Below are positions 5,767 to 14,320 of a stretch of DNA of 24,612 nucleotides, in pieces. Both the position numbers and the translations under genes were made by a program. Numbering within the stretch: position 1 is the first letter of the stretch; every line of letters begins with the position of its first letter. The notes beneath the pieces are model-generated. The model saw only the letters and a list, made by a program, of their open reading frames with translations. It was not told where the DNA came from and searched no databases. Origin of the DNA: CAZAGD01 sp964484485 (GTDB taxonomy: Bacteria > Desulfobacterota > SM23-61); NCBI GenBank assembly GCA_964484485.1, contig CAZAGD010000182.1, positions 1-24,612 on the forward strand, in the 5' to 3' direction.

Positions 5767-6951
5767 ATGGATCTTAAAACTAAAATTGCCGAAATGAAAG
5801 ATTGGTTGGTGGAAATCCGCCGCACAATTCATATGCATCCTGAATTAGGATTTGAAGAGGTAGAAACTTCCCAATTGGTGGCCCAATGGCTGGAAAAATT
5901 CGGATTAGAAGTAAAAACGGGTATAGCTAAAACTGGAGTAGTCGGACTCCTCCGCGGAGGCCAACCGGGAAAAACGGTGGCTATCCGGGCCGATATGGAT
6001 GCATTACCTATAGAAGAAGCAAATGAAGTTCCCTATCGCTCGCAAGTTAAAGGAAAGATGCACGCCTGCGGTCATGATGCGCACACCACAATTTTGTTGG
6101 GGGTCGCTCGTTTTTTTTCTTCCCTGCGCGACCAGATCAAAGGTAACATCAAATGGATTTTCCAGCCTGCTGAAGAAGGAGGCGGTGGCGGAAAAGTAAT
6201 GGCCGAGGCAGGAGTATTAGAAGATCCTAAGGTGGATGCCATCTTTGGCGCCCATGTCTATCCAGATTTAAATATTGGCCAAGTAGGAATTCATGAGAGA
6301 GAAGGCTTAGCGGCTACTGATCGTTTTATCATCAAACTTTTGGGCAAGGGGGGACACGGGGCTTATCCGCATCTCTGCAAAGATCCCATCTTAGCTGCTG
6401 GGCACATGATTACGCAAATCCATTCTATTGTCAGTCGCAATGTCCCACCCTTGGAGAGCGCCGTAATAACCATCGGCAAAGTAAGCGGTGGGACAGCCTT
6501 CAACATCATCCCTGATGAAGTAGAACTAATAGGCACAGTACGCTCTTTGACCCCGCAAGTTCGAGAAATTTTAAAGAATAGGTTAGAAGAAGAAGTTCAG
6601 GGAGTTGCCCGTTCTTTCGGGATAGACTATCATTTCACCTTTGATTATGGCTATCCGGCGCTAATTAATGATCCCCCTATGTCCCGCTTAGTAGCCTCGG
6701 TTTGTACCCGGGCTATCGGCCAGGAGAACGTGATTTATGTCAAACCTTCCATGGGCGGGGAGGATTTTGCTTATTATTTGCAGAAAGTACCGGGGGCTTT
6801 TTTCCGCTTGGGCTGCCGTAATGAAAAAAAGGGCATCGTCCAAACTTTTCACAACGCCAATTTTAATATTGATGAAGATGTCTTGCCTTTCGGAGTGGAA
6901 GTGTTTGTCCGCATCATCGATGAATTTTTAGAATTAAAAATCGCCGCTTGA
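5767..6951 (+). CDS. M20D family amidohydrolase (N-acyl amino acid / hippurate hydrolase type)
   Basis: Start set at the ATG at 5767, nine bases after AAAGGAG; a TTG at 5761 sits too close to it. The 394-residue length is normal for the family. Motifs: RRTIHMHPELGFEE (18-31), AIRADMDALPI (72-82), MHACGHDAHT (98-107) with the metal-binding Cys101 and His103, QPAEEGGGGG with Glu136/137, GAHVYPD with His163, GGHGAYPH in the dimerisation lid, and SMGGEDFAYY near the C-terminus followed by TFHNANFNIDE. Cys101 replacing the usual Asp is the mark of the M20D branch. It hydrolyses N-acyl amino acids in the cytoplasm; the acyl group is unknown. It converges on the UPF0210 gene with a 7-base gap. Confidence 0.93.
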   Translation: MDLKTKIAEMKDWLVEIRRTIHMHPELGFEEVETSQLVAQWLEKFGLEVKTGIAKTGVVGLLRGGQPGKTVAIRADMDALPIEEANEVPYRSQVKGKMHACGHDAHTTILLGVARFFSSLRDQIKGNIKWIFQPAEEGGGGGKVMAEAGVLEDPKVDAIFGAHVYPDLNIGQVGIHEREGLAATDRFIIKLLGKGGHGAYPHLCKDPILAAGHMITQIHSIVSRNVPPLESAVITIGKVSGGTAFNIIPDEVELIGTVRSLTPQVREILKNRLEEEVQGVARSFGIDYHFTFDYGYPALINDPPMSRLVASVCTRAIGQENVIYVKPSMGGEDFAYYLQKVPGAFFRLGCRNEKKGIVQTFHNANFNIDEDVLPFGVEVFVRIIDEFLELKIAA

Positions 6952-6958
6952 AACTTTT

Positions 6959-8332
6959 TCAATTTTTAATGCTGGTAATGGGGGCAGGGATTCGTCCACC
7001 AAACCGCACAAAAGGAGATGAACAATTGGCGTGGGGCACATTAACTATATAGGCCTCCCCAAAGAGTCCACCGAAGATAGCCTTGTCCCCCACATCCTTT
7101 CCCGGAACTGGGATCACGCGCACGGCGGTGGTCTTATGATTCATTACTCCTATGGCCATCTCGTCGGCCAAAATGGCGGCTATTGTTTCGGCATCAACTT
7201 TCCCGGGAATGGCAATCATATCTAAGCCGACAGAACAGACCGCCGTCAGAGCTTCTAATTTTTCCAAACTTAGATAACCTTGCTTTACTGCTTGGGAAAG
7301 GTTTAAGTCTTCACTGACGGGGATAAAAGCTCCGGAGAGACCACCTACGGAAGAAGAAGCAAAGGCCCCTCCCTTCTTTACCGCATCATTTAACAAAGCC
7401 AGAGCTGCCGTAGAGCCTGGCACACCAATAGAAGTTAATCCCAAGCACTGGAGTATTTCGCCAACGCTATCCCCCACGGTGGGCGAAGGGGCCAAGGAAA
7501 GATCAACAATCCCGAACTCTACTTTTAAAGCTTGGGCCACCTCCCGCGCAATAAGTTCACCTACTCTGGTCACCCGAAAACTTGTCTTTTTGATGATCTC
7601 GGAAAGATCGCCCAAGGTCAGCTTTTTCGGTGACTGCAAAGCCCTTTCCAACTCTTTTTTAACCACACCCGGGCCGCTGACTCCTACATTGATTACGCAC
7701 TCCGGTTCGCCATACCCTAAATAAGCACCGGCCATAAAAGGATTATCTTCAGGCATGTTGGCAAAGACAACTAATTTGGCACAGCCGAACCCATCCCGGT
7801 CAGCCGTGCGCCGGGAAGTTTCTTTAATGGCTTGGCCCATCAGCAATACCGCATCCATATTGATTCCGGCCCTGGTGGAAGCAACATTCACGGAAGCGCA
7901 TACCCTCTCGGTAGAAGCCAAAACTTCCGGGATAGTATTTATTAAAAACCTATCCCCTTTGGTAAAGCCTTTTTGGACCAAAGCCGAGTAGCCCCCGATA
8001 AAATTCACGCCTACTTCTCCCGCCACCCTATCCAATGTCCGCGCCACATCTATATATTCTTTTTCTGATAAACTCTCCGCCACCGCGGCAATGGGGGTGA
8101 CAGCTAAGCGCTTATTGACGATGGGAATCCCATACTTCTTGGCAATTTGATCACAGGTGGGTACAAGTTCTTGAGCATAACACTTAATTTTTTTCTGGAT
8201 CTTTTGGCAAAGGTCGTCTACATTGGCACTAACACAATCGCGCAGACTAATACCCAAAGTTACTGTACGCACATCGAGATTTTCATTTTTGAGCATCTCC
8301 AGAGTACGAATAATCTCTTCGGAACTAAACAT
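6959..8332 (-). CDS. UPF0210 (DUF711) family protein
   Basis: 457 residues from an ATG preceded by AAAGGAG. Recognised by RTVTLGISLRDC (22-33), NKRLAVTPIA, FIGGYSALVQKGFTKGD, INMDAVLLMGQ, DNPFMAGAYLGYGEPECVINVGVSGPGVV and DLSLAPSPTVGDSVGEIL. Length and motif order match UPF0210 proteins, often labelled PFL-like because their fold resembles pyruvate formate-lyase; I see no RVxGY-type glycyl-radical loop, so radical chemistry should not be assumed. The upstream gene encodes an ACT protein with a 15-base gap; the ACT (UPF0237-like) plus UPF0210 pairing is conserved across many bacteria and archaea. Biochemical role unknown; the pairing suggests amino-acid responsive control. Confidence 0.93.
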   Translation of the reverse strand: MFSSEEIIRTLEMLKNENLDVRTVTLGISLRDCVSANVDDLCQKIQKKIKCYAQELVPTCDQIAKKYGIPIVNKRLAVTPIAAVAESLSEKEYIDVARTLDRVAGEVGVNFIGGYSALVQKGFTKGDRFLINTIPEVLASTERVCASVNVASTRAGINMDAVLLMGQAIKETSRRTADRDGFGCAKLVVFANMPEDNPFMAGAYLGYGEPECVINVGVSGPGVVKKELERALQSPKKLTLGDLSEIIKKTSFRVTRVGELIAREVAQALKVEFGIVDLSLAPSPTVGDSVGEILQCLGLTSIGVPGSTAALALLNDAVKKGGAFASSSVGGLSGAFIPVSEDLNLSQAVKQGYLSLEKLEALTAVCSVGLDMIAIPGKVDAETIAAILADEMAIGVMNHKTTAVRVIPVPGKDVGDKAIFGGLFGEAYIVNVPHANCSSPFVRFGGRIPAPITSIKN

Positions 8333-8347
8333 TTTTCTCCTTTCGCC

Positions 8348-8908
8348 TTATACTCTATTAATAGCTTGAAAAATGTTCTTATGCTGCAAGTCTACTATAA
8401 CCCCCATTTCTTCTCCTCGCCGCCGCAATTTTTCTTGAATCATCCTATAGTCCAGGTTTTGGGGAATATCCACCTCGTAAAATTGAATATATTCCACCTT
8501 CTCTCCAATCTGGGCAGTTTGGGCATCTAAGTTAGTTATATTTATGCCATGCTCGGCCAGGACTTCTGTTATTCCATAAACTAACCCGGGTTTGTCCTCG
8601 CCTCTTACGGTGAGCACAAATGGTTCTGTTTCGGCACTGGCAAATGGGGTTAATTCAGTTTTTCTTACAATGCGCAAATTAATGTTCAAATCTAAATCTG
8701 CGGCCAAATTTTGTAAATCCTCCTTTAGCCCGGAGATCATCTCTTTCTGCAAAGGAGTGGCAATTAAGATCATAGCAAATTGGCCTTTAATTGCCGTCTG
8801 GGTTAATTCCCCAATATTGCAATTATTTAAATAAAGAACCCGCGAGACATTAGCCACTATTCCCGGTCGATCTCGACCAATTACCGAGATCACTATCCCT
8901 TCTTCCAT
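8348..8908 (-). CDS. Double-ACT-domain protein (GcvR / UPF0237-like)
   Basis: 186 residues; first ACT domain about 4-80 (IVISVIGRDRPGIVANVSRVL), second about 97-175 (FVLTVRGEDKPGLVYGITEVLAEHGINITNLD). Both have the D(R/K)PG(I/L)V turn that forms the amino-acid site in ACT domains. There is no DNA-binding or catalytic domain, as in GcvR-type proteins, which have two ACT domains alone. Ribosome binding site GAGGGT just upstream. It is first in the unit with the UPF0210 gene 15 bases downstream. Probable role: ligand-sensing partner of the UPF0210 protein; the ligand is unknown. Confidence 0.88.
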   Translation of the reverse strand: MEEGIVISVIGRDRPGIVANVSRVLYLNNCNIGELTQTAIKGQFAMILIATPLQKEMISGLKEDLQNLAADLDLNINLRIVRKTELTPFASAETEPFVLTVRGEDKPGLVYGITEVLAEHGINITNLDAQTAQIGEKVEYIQFYEVDIPQNLDYRMIQEKLRRRGEEMGVIVDLQHKNIFQAINRV

Positions 8909-8989
8909 TTTTACCCTCTTTTTTATGGAAAATTAATTTTTCTTAATATAATCTATTTTTAGCTTTTTTGCATCTATAGGAATTAATTC

Positions 8990-9223
8990 TTAATGGTAGT
9001 ATAAAATAAACGACATCTTAAGGCGTGGTTCGGCAAGCCCCAAGGGCTTGACCTACGAGAAATTAAAAATACCTCAAATGTAGGGCAAGGGCTTGTCCCT
9101 TGCCGCATTTGCTTTTATTTCTTATGTGTAATTACGACACAATTTCATTGGGGAAACTCCATAAAGCCAGACCACGGAGTAAGATAAGAGTGATAACTGT
9201 AAATATTTAATTGCTCCAATTAA
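8990..9223. mobile_element. Second MITE-like copy, 234 bp
   Basis: Left end TTAATGGTAGTATAAAATAA matches the left end of the copy at 2475; the last ~145 bases match that copy from AGGGCAAG through AATTACGACAC to AAATATTTAATTGCTCC. The right end is followed by TA at 9224-9225, while the bases before the left end are TC, so one duplicated base has probably mutated. Its interior differs from the first copy and lacks the hairpin repeat at 2523-2638. It lies between the ACT gene and the DUF3187 gene. Confidence 0.55.
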
Positions 9224-9258
9224 TAAAAAGCTGACCTTTAACTAAGAAGCGTTAAGAT

Positions 9259-9285
9259 ATGTAGGGCAAAGGCTTATCCCTTCCC
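9259..9285. repeat. Dispersed GTAGGGCAAGGGCTTG-type short repeat
   Basis: TGTAGGGCAAAGGCTTATCCC here is one of several copies of a short imperfect palindrome; others lie at about 2630-2650, 9033-9053, 9080-9105, 10512-10533, 10671-10697 and 14212-14230. All are intergenic. Confidence 0.6.
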
Positions 9286-9365
9286 AGAATGGGCAGGCTC
9301 CGCGCGGTTCTTTGCCCTGCGTGTGTTTAATTTATACCATCTACTATATATCAGCGGTGAGCATA

Positions 9366-10358
9366 ATGAAAAGTAAATTATTATTTTTAATTTTTCTTAT
9401 TTTTATTTTTTCTCAAATTTCATTAGCCGATGCGTTTTCTCCCTTTTTTACTCAAAACCAGAGCCCATTGATTCAAATCTACGGTCTCCCTTCTTGGGGT
9501 TCTGCTTCTCTTCTGCCTCCTGGAAAAGGAGATCTTCGCTTAACTCTGGACTATGCCAGCAACTATGTGGCTGATACCAATAATCGAGAAACTTTGATCC
9601 TCGATGGCGAAAGCGCTCGTTTCACCACGGGTGGGAAATATGGCCTCCCCGAAGGCTTAGAAGTAGGCTGGGAAATCCCCATGATCTTTTGGGGAGGGGG
9701 ATTCCTGGATGAGTTTATCATCAGCTATCACTCTGCTTTCGGCTTCCCCCAAGGAGGACGCGATCAGGCTCCGCGCCATCGCCTGCTAATTCACTACCAA
9801 AAAGATGGCCAAGAGCTAATAAAAAAGCAAGACGCAAGTTCCGGAATAGGGGACATTAAATTATACGGTGGCTGGCAAATATATGAACAGAAAGAAAAAG
9901 CAGCTCTGTCTTTAAACACTTGTCTCAAATTACCTACAGGAAATAGCGACGATTTGCATGGCAGTGGAAGTGTTGATTTTTCCGTATGGATCAACGGCCG
10001 TCGAGATTTTTGGTCAGCATATGGAAAAGTATCTTTATTAGCATCCTGGGGGGTAATGTTCTTAAGCTCTGGAAATGTTCTGCCAGAACAACAGGAACAT
10101 TTCGTTTGGTTTGGTAGTGCCGGCATAGGCTGGCAACCTTGGCCTCGCTTATCTTTTAAGATCCAAATCAATGGTCATTCTTCTTTTTATAAAGAAAGCG
10201 ATCTGCGGGAGCTCAATGCCCCCGCAGCTCAAATAGTATTGGGGGGAACGGTTTTCTTGAGTGAGCGAATCGCCTTAGATTTAGGAATAGTGGAAGATCT
10301 AATTATAAAAACTGCCCCCGATGTAGTTTTTCATTTATCTTGCCGTTACAGCTTTTAA
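9366..10358 (+). CDS. DUF3187 family outer-membrane beta-barrel protein
   Basis: Start at the ATG at 9366 with GGTGAG upstream; a TTG at 9312 in the same frame lacks one. 330 residues with a signal peptide (MKSKLLFLIFLIFIF, likely cut after ADA). DUF3187 hallmarks: FFTQNQSPLIQIYGLP at the mature N-terminus, LILDGESARF, GLPEGLEVGWEIP, GGGFLDEFIISYH and FGFPQGGRDQ. The remainder is a succession of amphipathic beta-strands (KLYGGWQIYEQ, AALSLNTCLKLPTG, YGKVSLLASWGV), ending in LSCRYSF with the C-terminal Phe expected for BAM-dependent barrels. The family role is not established; a porin-like or envelope function is likely. It is on the same strand as the ABC importer 537 bp downstream, but repeats and a promoter separate them. 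Confidence 0.85.
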   Translation: MKSKLLFLIFLIFIFSQISLADAFSPFFTQNQSPLIQIYGLPSWGSASLLPPGKGDLRLTLDYASNYVADTNNRETLILDGESARFTTGGKYGLPEGLEVGWEIPMIFWGGGFLDEFIISYHSAFGFPQGGRDQAPRHRLLIHYQKDGQELIKKQDASSGIGDIKLYGGWQIYEQKEKAALSLNTCLKLPTGNSDDLHGSGSVDFSVWINGRRDFWSAYGKVSLLASWGVMFLSSGNVLPEQQEHFVWFGSAGIGWQPWPRLSFKIQINGHSSFYKESDLRELNAPAAQIVLGGTVFLSERIALDLGIVEDLIIKTAPDVVFHLSCRYSF

Positions 10359-10567
10359 GTTTCCTAATTTTTCCTACCCCTCTTAAAGGCAGAATATGTA
10401 AATGTCTCACACCTAACTCCGCTGGCGAAAAGGAAAAGGGTAAGGAAACCTTCTTTAGTTCCATGATGAGGTTTGGCCACTTTTAGATTAGGCATTAGGA
10501 AACGGAATATTTTTGTAAGGCAAGGGCTTGACCTTTGGCGAATTTAATCCATAGGCTAAGGGCTTTA

Positions 10568-10709
10568 CGCTTGCTAAATATAATTCCTAACTTAAGCGTC
10601 TAACTCCCCCAACTCCCTCTTAAGTTAAGAGGGGAGTTATGAAATTCCGAGATGGACAATAGATCAGATTTGTAGGGTAAGCCCTCGGGGCTTACCGGAT
10701 ATTAATAAG
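10568..10709. repeat. Hairpin repeat (copy 2) plus an arm inverted at 14230
   Basis: 10568-10681 matches the hairpin repeat at 2523-2638. It includes CCCTCTTAA/TTAAGAGGG at about 10615-10633. The end, about 10671-10709 (GGGCTTACCGGATATTAATA), recurs in inverted orientation at about 14230-14266. This fills the middle of the spacer upstream of the ABC importer, which holds no gene between 10359 and 10894. Confidence 0.6.
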
Positions 10710-10800
10710 AGACAAGTCCTTACTCATCCCTATTGGTGGGTATCTTCCCAGAGGCTTTTTCAAATAACTCTACCGTACCAGAGTTTAGTTTATCATCTCC

Positions 10801-10820
10801 CTTTTCAGAGATTTCAATTT
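10801..10820. repeat. CTTTTCAGAGAT motif upstream of the importer promoter
   Basis: CTTTTCAGAGATTTCAA resembles one arm of the perfect palindrome at 14321-14353 and ends six bases before the -35 at 10826. A related inverted copy lies at 14122-14138. It may be an operator half-site or part of a repeat. Confidence 0.4.
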
Positions 10821-10825
10821 TGGCC

Positions 10826-10869
10826 TTGACATTTGTGTTATTTTTTTAAAAAATGTAATAATACATTTT
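10826..10869 (+). promoter_or_regulatory. Promoter of the ABC importer unit with overlapping dyad
   Basis: TTGACA at 10826-10831 is followed by GTGTTAT at 10835-10841 and an A/T-rich -10 region (TAAAAA at 10847, or AAAAAT at 17-bp spacing). AAAATGTA (10850-10857) and TACATTTT (10862-10869) form a perfect 8-bp inverted repeat across the likely start of transcription, a natural place for a repressor. From TTGACA on, 28 of 35 positions equal those at 14481-14515, the promoter of the receptor unit. Confidence 0.6.
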
Positions 10870-10894
10870 AAAAAAATATTTCTTAAAAATTTTA

Positions 10895-12025
10895 ATGAAA
10901 TCCTGGGATCAATGGTGGACATATTTATTTCTGGGTTCGCCCCCAAGAGAAGAGGTTTCCTATATTCTGCAAACCTATCGCATTACTTTGCGTAAAAAAA
11001 TATTTCTTTTCGCCATTCTTCTATTCCTTTTGGTAGCTTTATCTCTTTATGCTCTTGCTGTGGGCTCTTATGAGATTTCCCTTATGCATATTTGGAAAGC
11101 CTTGCTAGGTAAAGCCAGTAAGGCACATGAAACAGTTATTTGGAACATCCGTCTTCCCCGCATCTGTGCTGCCATAATCTCCGGTTGGAGCTTAGCGATC
11201 TCTGGTTTGGTTTTGCAATCTTTATTGAGAAACCCCTTGTCCGCGCCCTCTACTTTAGGCATAAGTCAAGGAGCAGCTTTTGGGGCCGCCTTAGCTATAG
11301 TTGTCTTCGGCGCGGGTGGAATGACCGGAGGAGCTTTGCGCATGCAGGGAGCTAGCCCCTTGCATATTTACAACCTTTACTTAATTACCTTTTTTGCTTT
11401 CTTAGGCTCTCTTAGTGCTACATTAATAATCCTGGCCTTAGCCCGTTTACGCAAGCTCACTCCCGAAGCCATTATCTTAGCTGGCGTCGCCTTATCCTCC
11501 CTTTTCGTTTCCGGCACTATCCTTATCCAATATTTTGCCTCAGAGATGGAAATTGCGGCCGTGGTTTTCTGGACCTTCGGCGATGTCGCCCGATCCACCT
11601 GGAAAGAAATTGCTCTGCTCACGGGAGCGGCTATCTTAATTACTTTATATTTCAGCTTTAACTGCTGGAATATGAATGCTCTTCTGGCGGGGGAAGATAC
11701 GGCGAAAGGTTTAGGAGTGGAGGTGGAAAAATTCCGTCTTTTCAGCCTAATCCTGGCTACCGTAATTGCTGCTTTAGTAACCTGTTTCCATGGGGTCATC
11801 GCCTTTTTAGGCCTCTTAGCCCCCCACATTGCCCGCAGATTAGTGGGTTCTGATCATCGTTTACTTCTCCCCCACTCTTGCCTTATGGGAGCTATCCTCT
11901 TACTTTTAGCCGATACTTTGGGCCGGTACCTAATTGGTTCGGGAACTCTGCCTGTGGGTGTTTTAACCTCTTTCATGGGCGCACCTCTTTTTCTTTATCT
12001 GCTATTGCGAGGATATAGAAGATGA
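10895..12025 (+). CDS. FecCD/BtuC-family ABC importer permease
   Basis: 376 residues with about nine to ten membrane segments. FecCD motifs include IRLPRICAAIISGWSLAISG, LQSLLRNPLSAPSTLGISQGAAFGAALAI, ILAGVALSSLF, FWTFGDVARSTW, GVEVEKFRLFS, VTCFHGVIAFLGLLAPHIAR, LLADTLGR and LPVGVLTSFMGAPLFLYLLL. About 35 residues before the first membrane segment are longer than usual for BtuC/FecD and aromatic-rich. The start ATG lacks a clear Shine-Dalgarno and lies only about 35 bases after the promoter. It forms the inner-membrane channel for a metal chelate or corrinoid type substrate, working with the ATPase (4-base overlap ATGA) and the binding protein. The substrate cannot be read from the permease. 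Confidence 0.93.
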   Translation: MKSWDQWWTYLFLGSPPREEVSYILQTYRITLRKKIFLFAILLFLLVALSLYALAVGSYEISLMHIWKALLGKASKAHETVIWNIRLPRICAAIISGWSLAISGLVLQSLLRNPLSAPSTLGISQGAAFGAALAIVVFGAGGMTGGALRMQGASPLHIYNLYLITFFAFLGSLSATLIILALARLRKLTPEAIILAGVALSSLFVSGTILIQYFASEMEIAAVVFWTFGDVARSTWKEIALLTGAAILITLYFSFNCWNMNALLAGEDTAKGLGVEVEKFRLFSLILATVIAALVTCFHGVIAFLGLLAPHIARRLVGSDHRLLLPHSCLMGAILLLLADTLGRYLIGSGTLPVGVLTSFMGAPLFLYLLLRGYRR

Positions 12026-12789
12026 CCATTTCCATTGAAGGATTGAAATTTAATTATGCCCACCACCCCGTTCTCCACGGGGTGAGTTTCCACTTAAAGA
12101 AAAGCCAAATGTTAGCGGTCTTAGGAATTAATGGAGCTGGCAAAACGACCCTGCTTAAATGTTTAAACAAAATCCTGACCCCGCAAAAAGGAATTATTCT
12201 GGTAAATGGCCGAGATGTCCAGCAAATGTCCAGAAACGAAGTGGCCAAAATTTTAGGATATGTCCCGCAGCGCTTTGCTGAAGAATCCCTTACTGTTTTT
12301 GATGCTGTTCTTTTAGGCAGAAAACCTTATATCCGCTGGGCCGCGACGGATCGAGATTATCAAGTAGTAGAAAAGGTATTAAAGTTAATGCACTTGGAGG
12401 AACTAGCTTTACGCCCCCTTAGTGAATTAAGCGGCGGCGAAGCCCAAAAAGTAGTCATTGCTCGGGCTTTGGCTCAAGAACCACAGCTTCTTCTTCTGGA
12501 TGAACCAGTAAGCAATTTAGACCTTAAAAATCAAATAGAGGTTATGGAACTCATCCAACAAGTGGTCAAAACCCAAAAGATATCCGCTATAATGGCTATT
12601 CATGATTTAAATTTGGCTTTGCGTTATGCTGACCTTTTTCTGCTTTTAAAAGATGGAAAAGTTCATACCTTTGCCGGCCCCGAAACTATAACACCCCAAG
12701 TAATTTATGAGGTCTACGGCGTAAGGGTCACCTTACAAAAATTTAACGGCTACCCCGTGGTCATTGTCCTCGATAAAGTGGCCGAATAA
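12022..12789 (+). CDS. ABC importer ATPase (FecE/BtuD type)
   Basis: 255 residues, the normal length for FecE/BtuD. Walker A GINGAGKT (35-42), Q-loop at VPQRF (81-85), ABC signature LSGGEAQKV (136-144), Walker B LLLLDEP (156-162), D-loop SNLD and the switch His194 in AIHDLN. All catalytic residues are intact. Start overlaps the permease stop (ATGA), so translation is coupled. It hydrolyses ATP to drive the permease in the preceding gene. Confidence 0.95.
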   Translation: MTISIEGLKFNYAHHPVLHGVSFHLKKSQMLAVLGINGAGKTTLLKCLNKILTPQKGIILVNGRDVQQMSRNEVAKILGYVPQRFAEESLTVFDAVLLGRKPYIRWAATDRDYQVVEKVLKLMHLEELALRPLSELSGGEAQKVVIARALAQEPQLLLLDEPVSNLDLKNQIEVMELIQQVVKTQKISAIMAIHDLNLALRYADLFLLLKDGKVHTFAGPETITPQVIYEVYGVRVTLQKFNGYPVVIVLDKVAE

Positions 12790-12804
12790 AGAAAGGAAAG
12801 AAAT

Positions 12805-13899
12805 TTGAGAAGAATGGCGATTTTTTTATTTATCTTGGCCTGGCCGACCTTATTTTCTTTCTGCCCTGGGGAGGCCAAAGAAAAAACTATTATCACCGAT
12901 TTAGAAAAACGGCGGGTAGAAGTTCCTCTAAACCCGGAACGGATTATTTGCCTCGGTCCTGGATCTTTAAGATTAATTTGTTATTTGGGCCAAACAAAGA
13001 AAGTCGCCGGAGTGGAGGCTTTTGAAAAAACAAGAGCTGTAGGCCGAACTTATCTTTATGCCTACCCTGAGCTGGCTAAACTTCCTCCCATAGGCCCTGG
13101 TGGTCCGGCCGGCATCAATAAAGAACCAGATTTAGAAGCCGTATTAAGAGTTAATCCCCAATTAATTTTTGCGGCGAATATGGAGATGGGTGTGGCTGAA
13201 GGTTTACAGAGAAAATTAGGCATTCCCGTAGTTATTCTCTCTTATGGCGGGTTTGCGACTTTTGACGAAATTGTTTTCGATTCCCTCCGCTTGGCCGGAA
13301 AAGTCTTGCATGCTGAAAGAAGAGCAGAAGAGCTTATTATCTATATCCAAAAAACTCGTCAAGAACTACTAAATGAGACAAAAAGGGCAGCAGAAGAGAG
13401 CAAGCCCCGAGTATATATTGGTGGGATCGGGTATCGAGGTACTCAGGGAATTGAAAGTACTGATGCCAGTTATTTTCCTCTCGATTGGGTGCGGGCCAAC
13501 AATTTAGCGAAGGAAGGTGCCAAAAAAGGGCACCTTTTTGTAGAAAAAGAAAAGATTCTTTCCTGGAATCCCGATTTAATTTTTATCGACGGGGGTGGTT
13601 GGCGTAATATTCAGCAAGACTTTCAGAAAAAACCAGATTTTTATCGGCAACTGAAAGCTTTTCAAAACCAGAATATATTCCTTTTATTTCCTTACAACTG
13701 GTATGTCACCAACATCGACACAGCTATTGTGGACTCTTTCGCCGCCGCCAAAATTCTCTATCCCCAAAAATTTCCTTACCTCGATCCCCTCAAGAAGGCC
13801 GACGAAATTTACTCTTTCTTTTTGAACAAACCTGTTTATGCCCAAATGGAAAAAGAATTCGGCCAGCTGGCCAGCCGGATCAACTTTTCCCTTAAATAA
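12805..13899 (+). CDS. Periplasmic substrate-binding protein of the importer
   Basis: Start set at TTG 12805 with AAAGGAAAG seven to eight bases upstream; the ATG at 12814 is too far from it. 364 residues with a signal peptide (about 1-24, likely cut after GEA). The fold is the BtuF/FhuD type: TDLEKRRVEVPLNPERIICLG (31-51) opens lobe 1, and DLEAVLRVNPQLIFAAN and GIPVVILSYGGFATFDE follow. The segment IGGIGYRGTQGIEST (205-219), then FPLDWVRANN (224-233), is, from memory, a hallmark of a branch of these proteins found in methanogens and anaerobic bacteria near FmdE-family genes, which fits the exported FmdE protein at 17186. Fifteen bases after the ATPase. Ligand unknown. Confidence 0.9.
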   Translation: MRRMAIFLFILAWPTLFSFCPGEAKEKTIITDLEKRRVEVPLNPERIICLGPGSLRLICYLGQTKKVAGVEAFEKTRAVGRTYLYAYPELAKLPPIGPGGPAGINKEPDLEAVLRVNPQLIFAANMEMGVAEGLQRKLGIPVVILSYGGFATFDEIVFDSLRLAGKVLHAERRAEELIIYIQKTRQELLNETKRAAEESKPRVYIGGIGYRGTQGIESTDASYFPLDWVRANNLAKEGAKKGHLFVEKEKILSWNPDLIFIDGGGWRNIQQDFQKKPDFYRQLKAFQNQNIFLLFPYNWYVTNIDTAIVDSFAAAKILYPQKFPYLDPLKKADEIYSFFLNKPVYAQMEKEFGQLASRINFSLK

Positions 13900-13912
13900 A
13901 GCTTCCTTTATT
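13895..13912 (+). terminator. Weak hairpin after the importer unit
   Basis: AATAAAG (13895-13901) and CTTTATT (13906-13912) pair around CTTC. An A/T stem followed by AGGATATAGTTTTT; termination would be weak. Confidence 0.25.
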
Positions 13913-14211
13913 AGGATATAGTTTTTATTGAATAAGCAGGAATTACCCTTAATAATCCTCTGACCCATAAAAATTTTTTTTCTAAAAAGTAAATCAGCAT
14001 TAGCAATATTTTATTAAAGAGAGCTCGGCTAAACCTTTTCTTTAGGTACCCCTAAGACCTTTCTATCCTACCATAATATGAAATTTAGCTTATACAAAAA
14101 CGATTGCAGCCATTGGGGAAAAGAGATCTCTGAAAAAGGAGATAATAAACTAAACTGCGATAGGGAGAGGGAGATGAAGAAACCTCTTAGAAGATACCGA
14201 CCAATGAGGGT

Positions 14212-14275
14212 GGGGCAAGGACTTGTTCTTTATTAATATCCGGTAGGCCACGAGTGCTTGTCCTTTACCTCAATT
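14212..14275. repeat. Repeat cluster, inverted relative to 10671-10709
   Basis: GGGGCAAGGACTTGTTCTTT, followed by TTATTAATATCCGGTAGGCC; the latter part is an inverted imperfect copy of the end of the repeat at 10671-10709. The importer unit is therefore bracketed by inverted copies. The spacer 13900-14572 holds repeats, palindromes and a promoter but no gene that I can support. Confidence 0.5.
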
Positions 14276-14320
14276 AAGACCATCCTTAAAAAGATGACCT
14301 ACATATTTTTTAAAAAGATC

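Noticed and set aside
6959..8332. Glycyl radical enzyme
   Set aside because: Although the family is called PFL-like, there is no C-terminal glycyl radical loop and no activase gene nearby.
10359..10894. Cobalamin riboswitch upstream of the importer
   Set aside because: The corrinoid hypothesis makes it expected, but I find no convincing B12 box or companion conserved segments. A GGCCAC at about 10475 is isolated, and the predicted leader from the promoter at 10826 is only about 35 bases.
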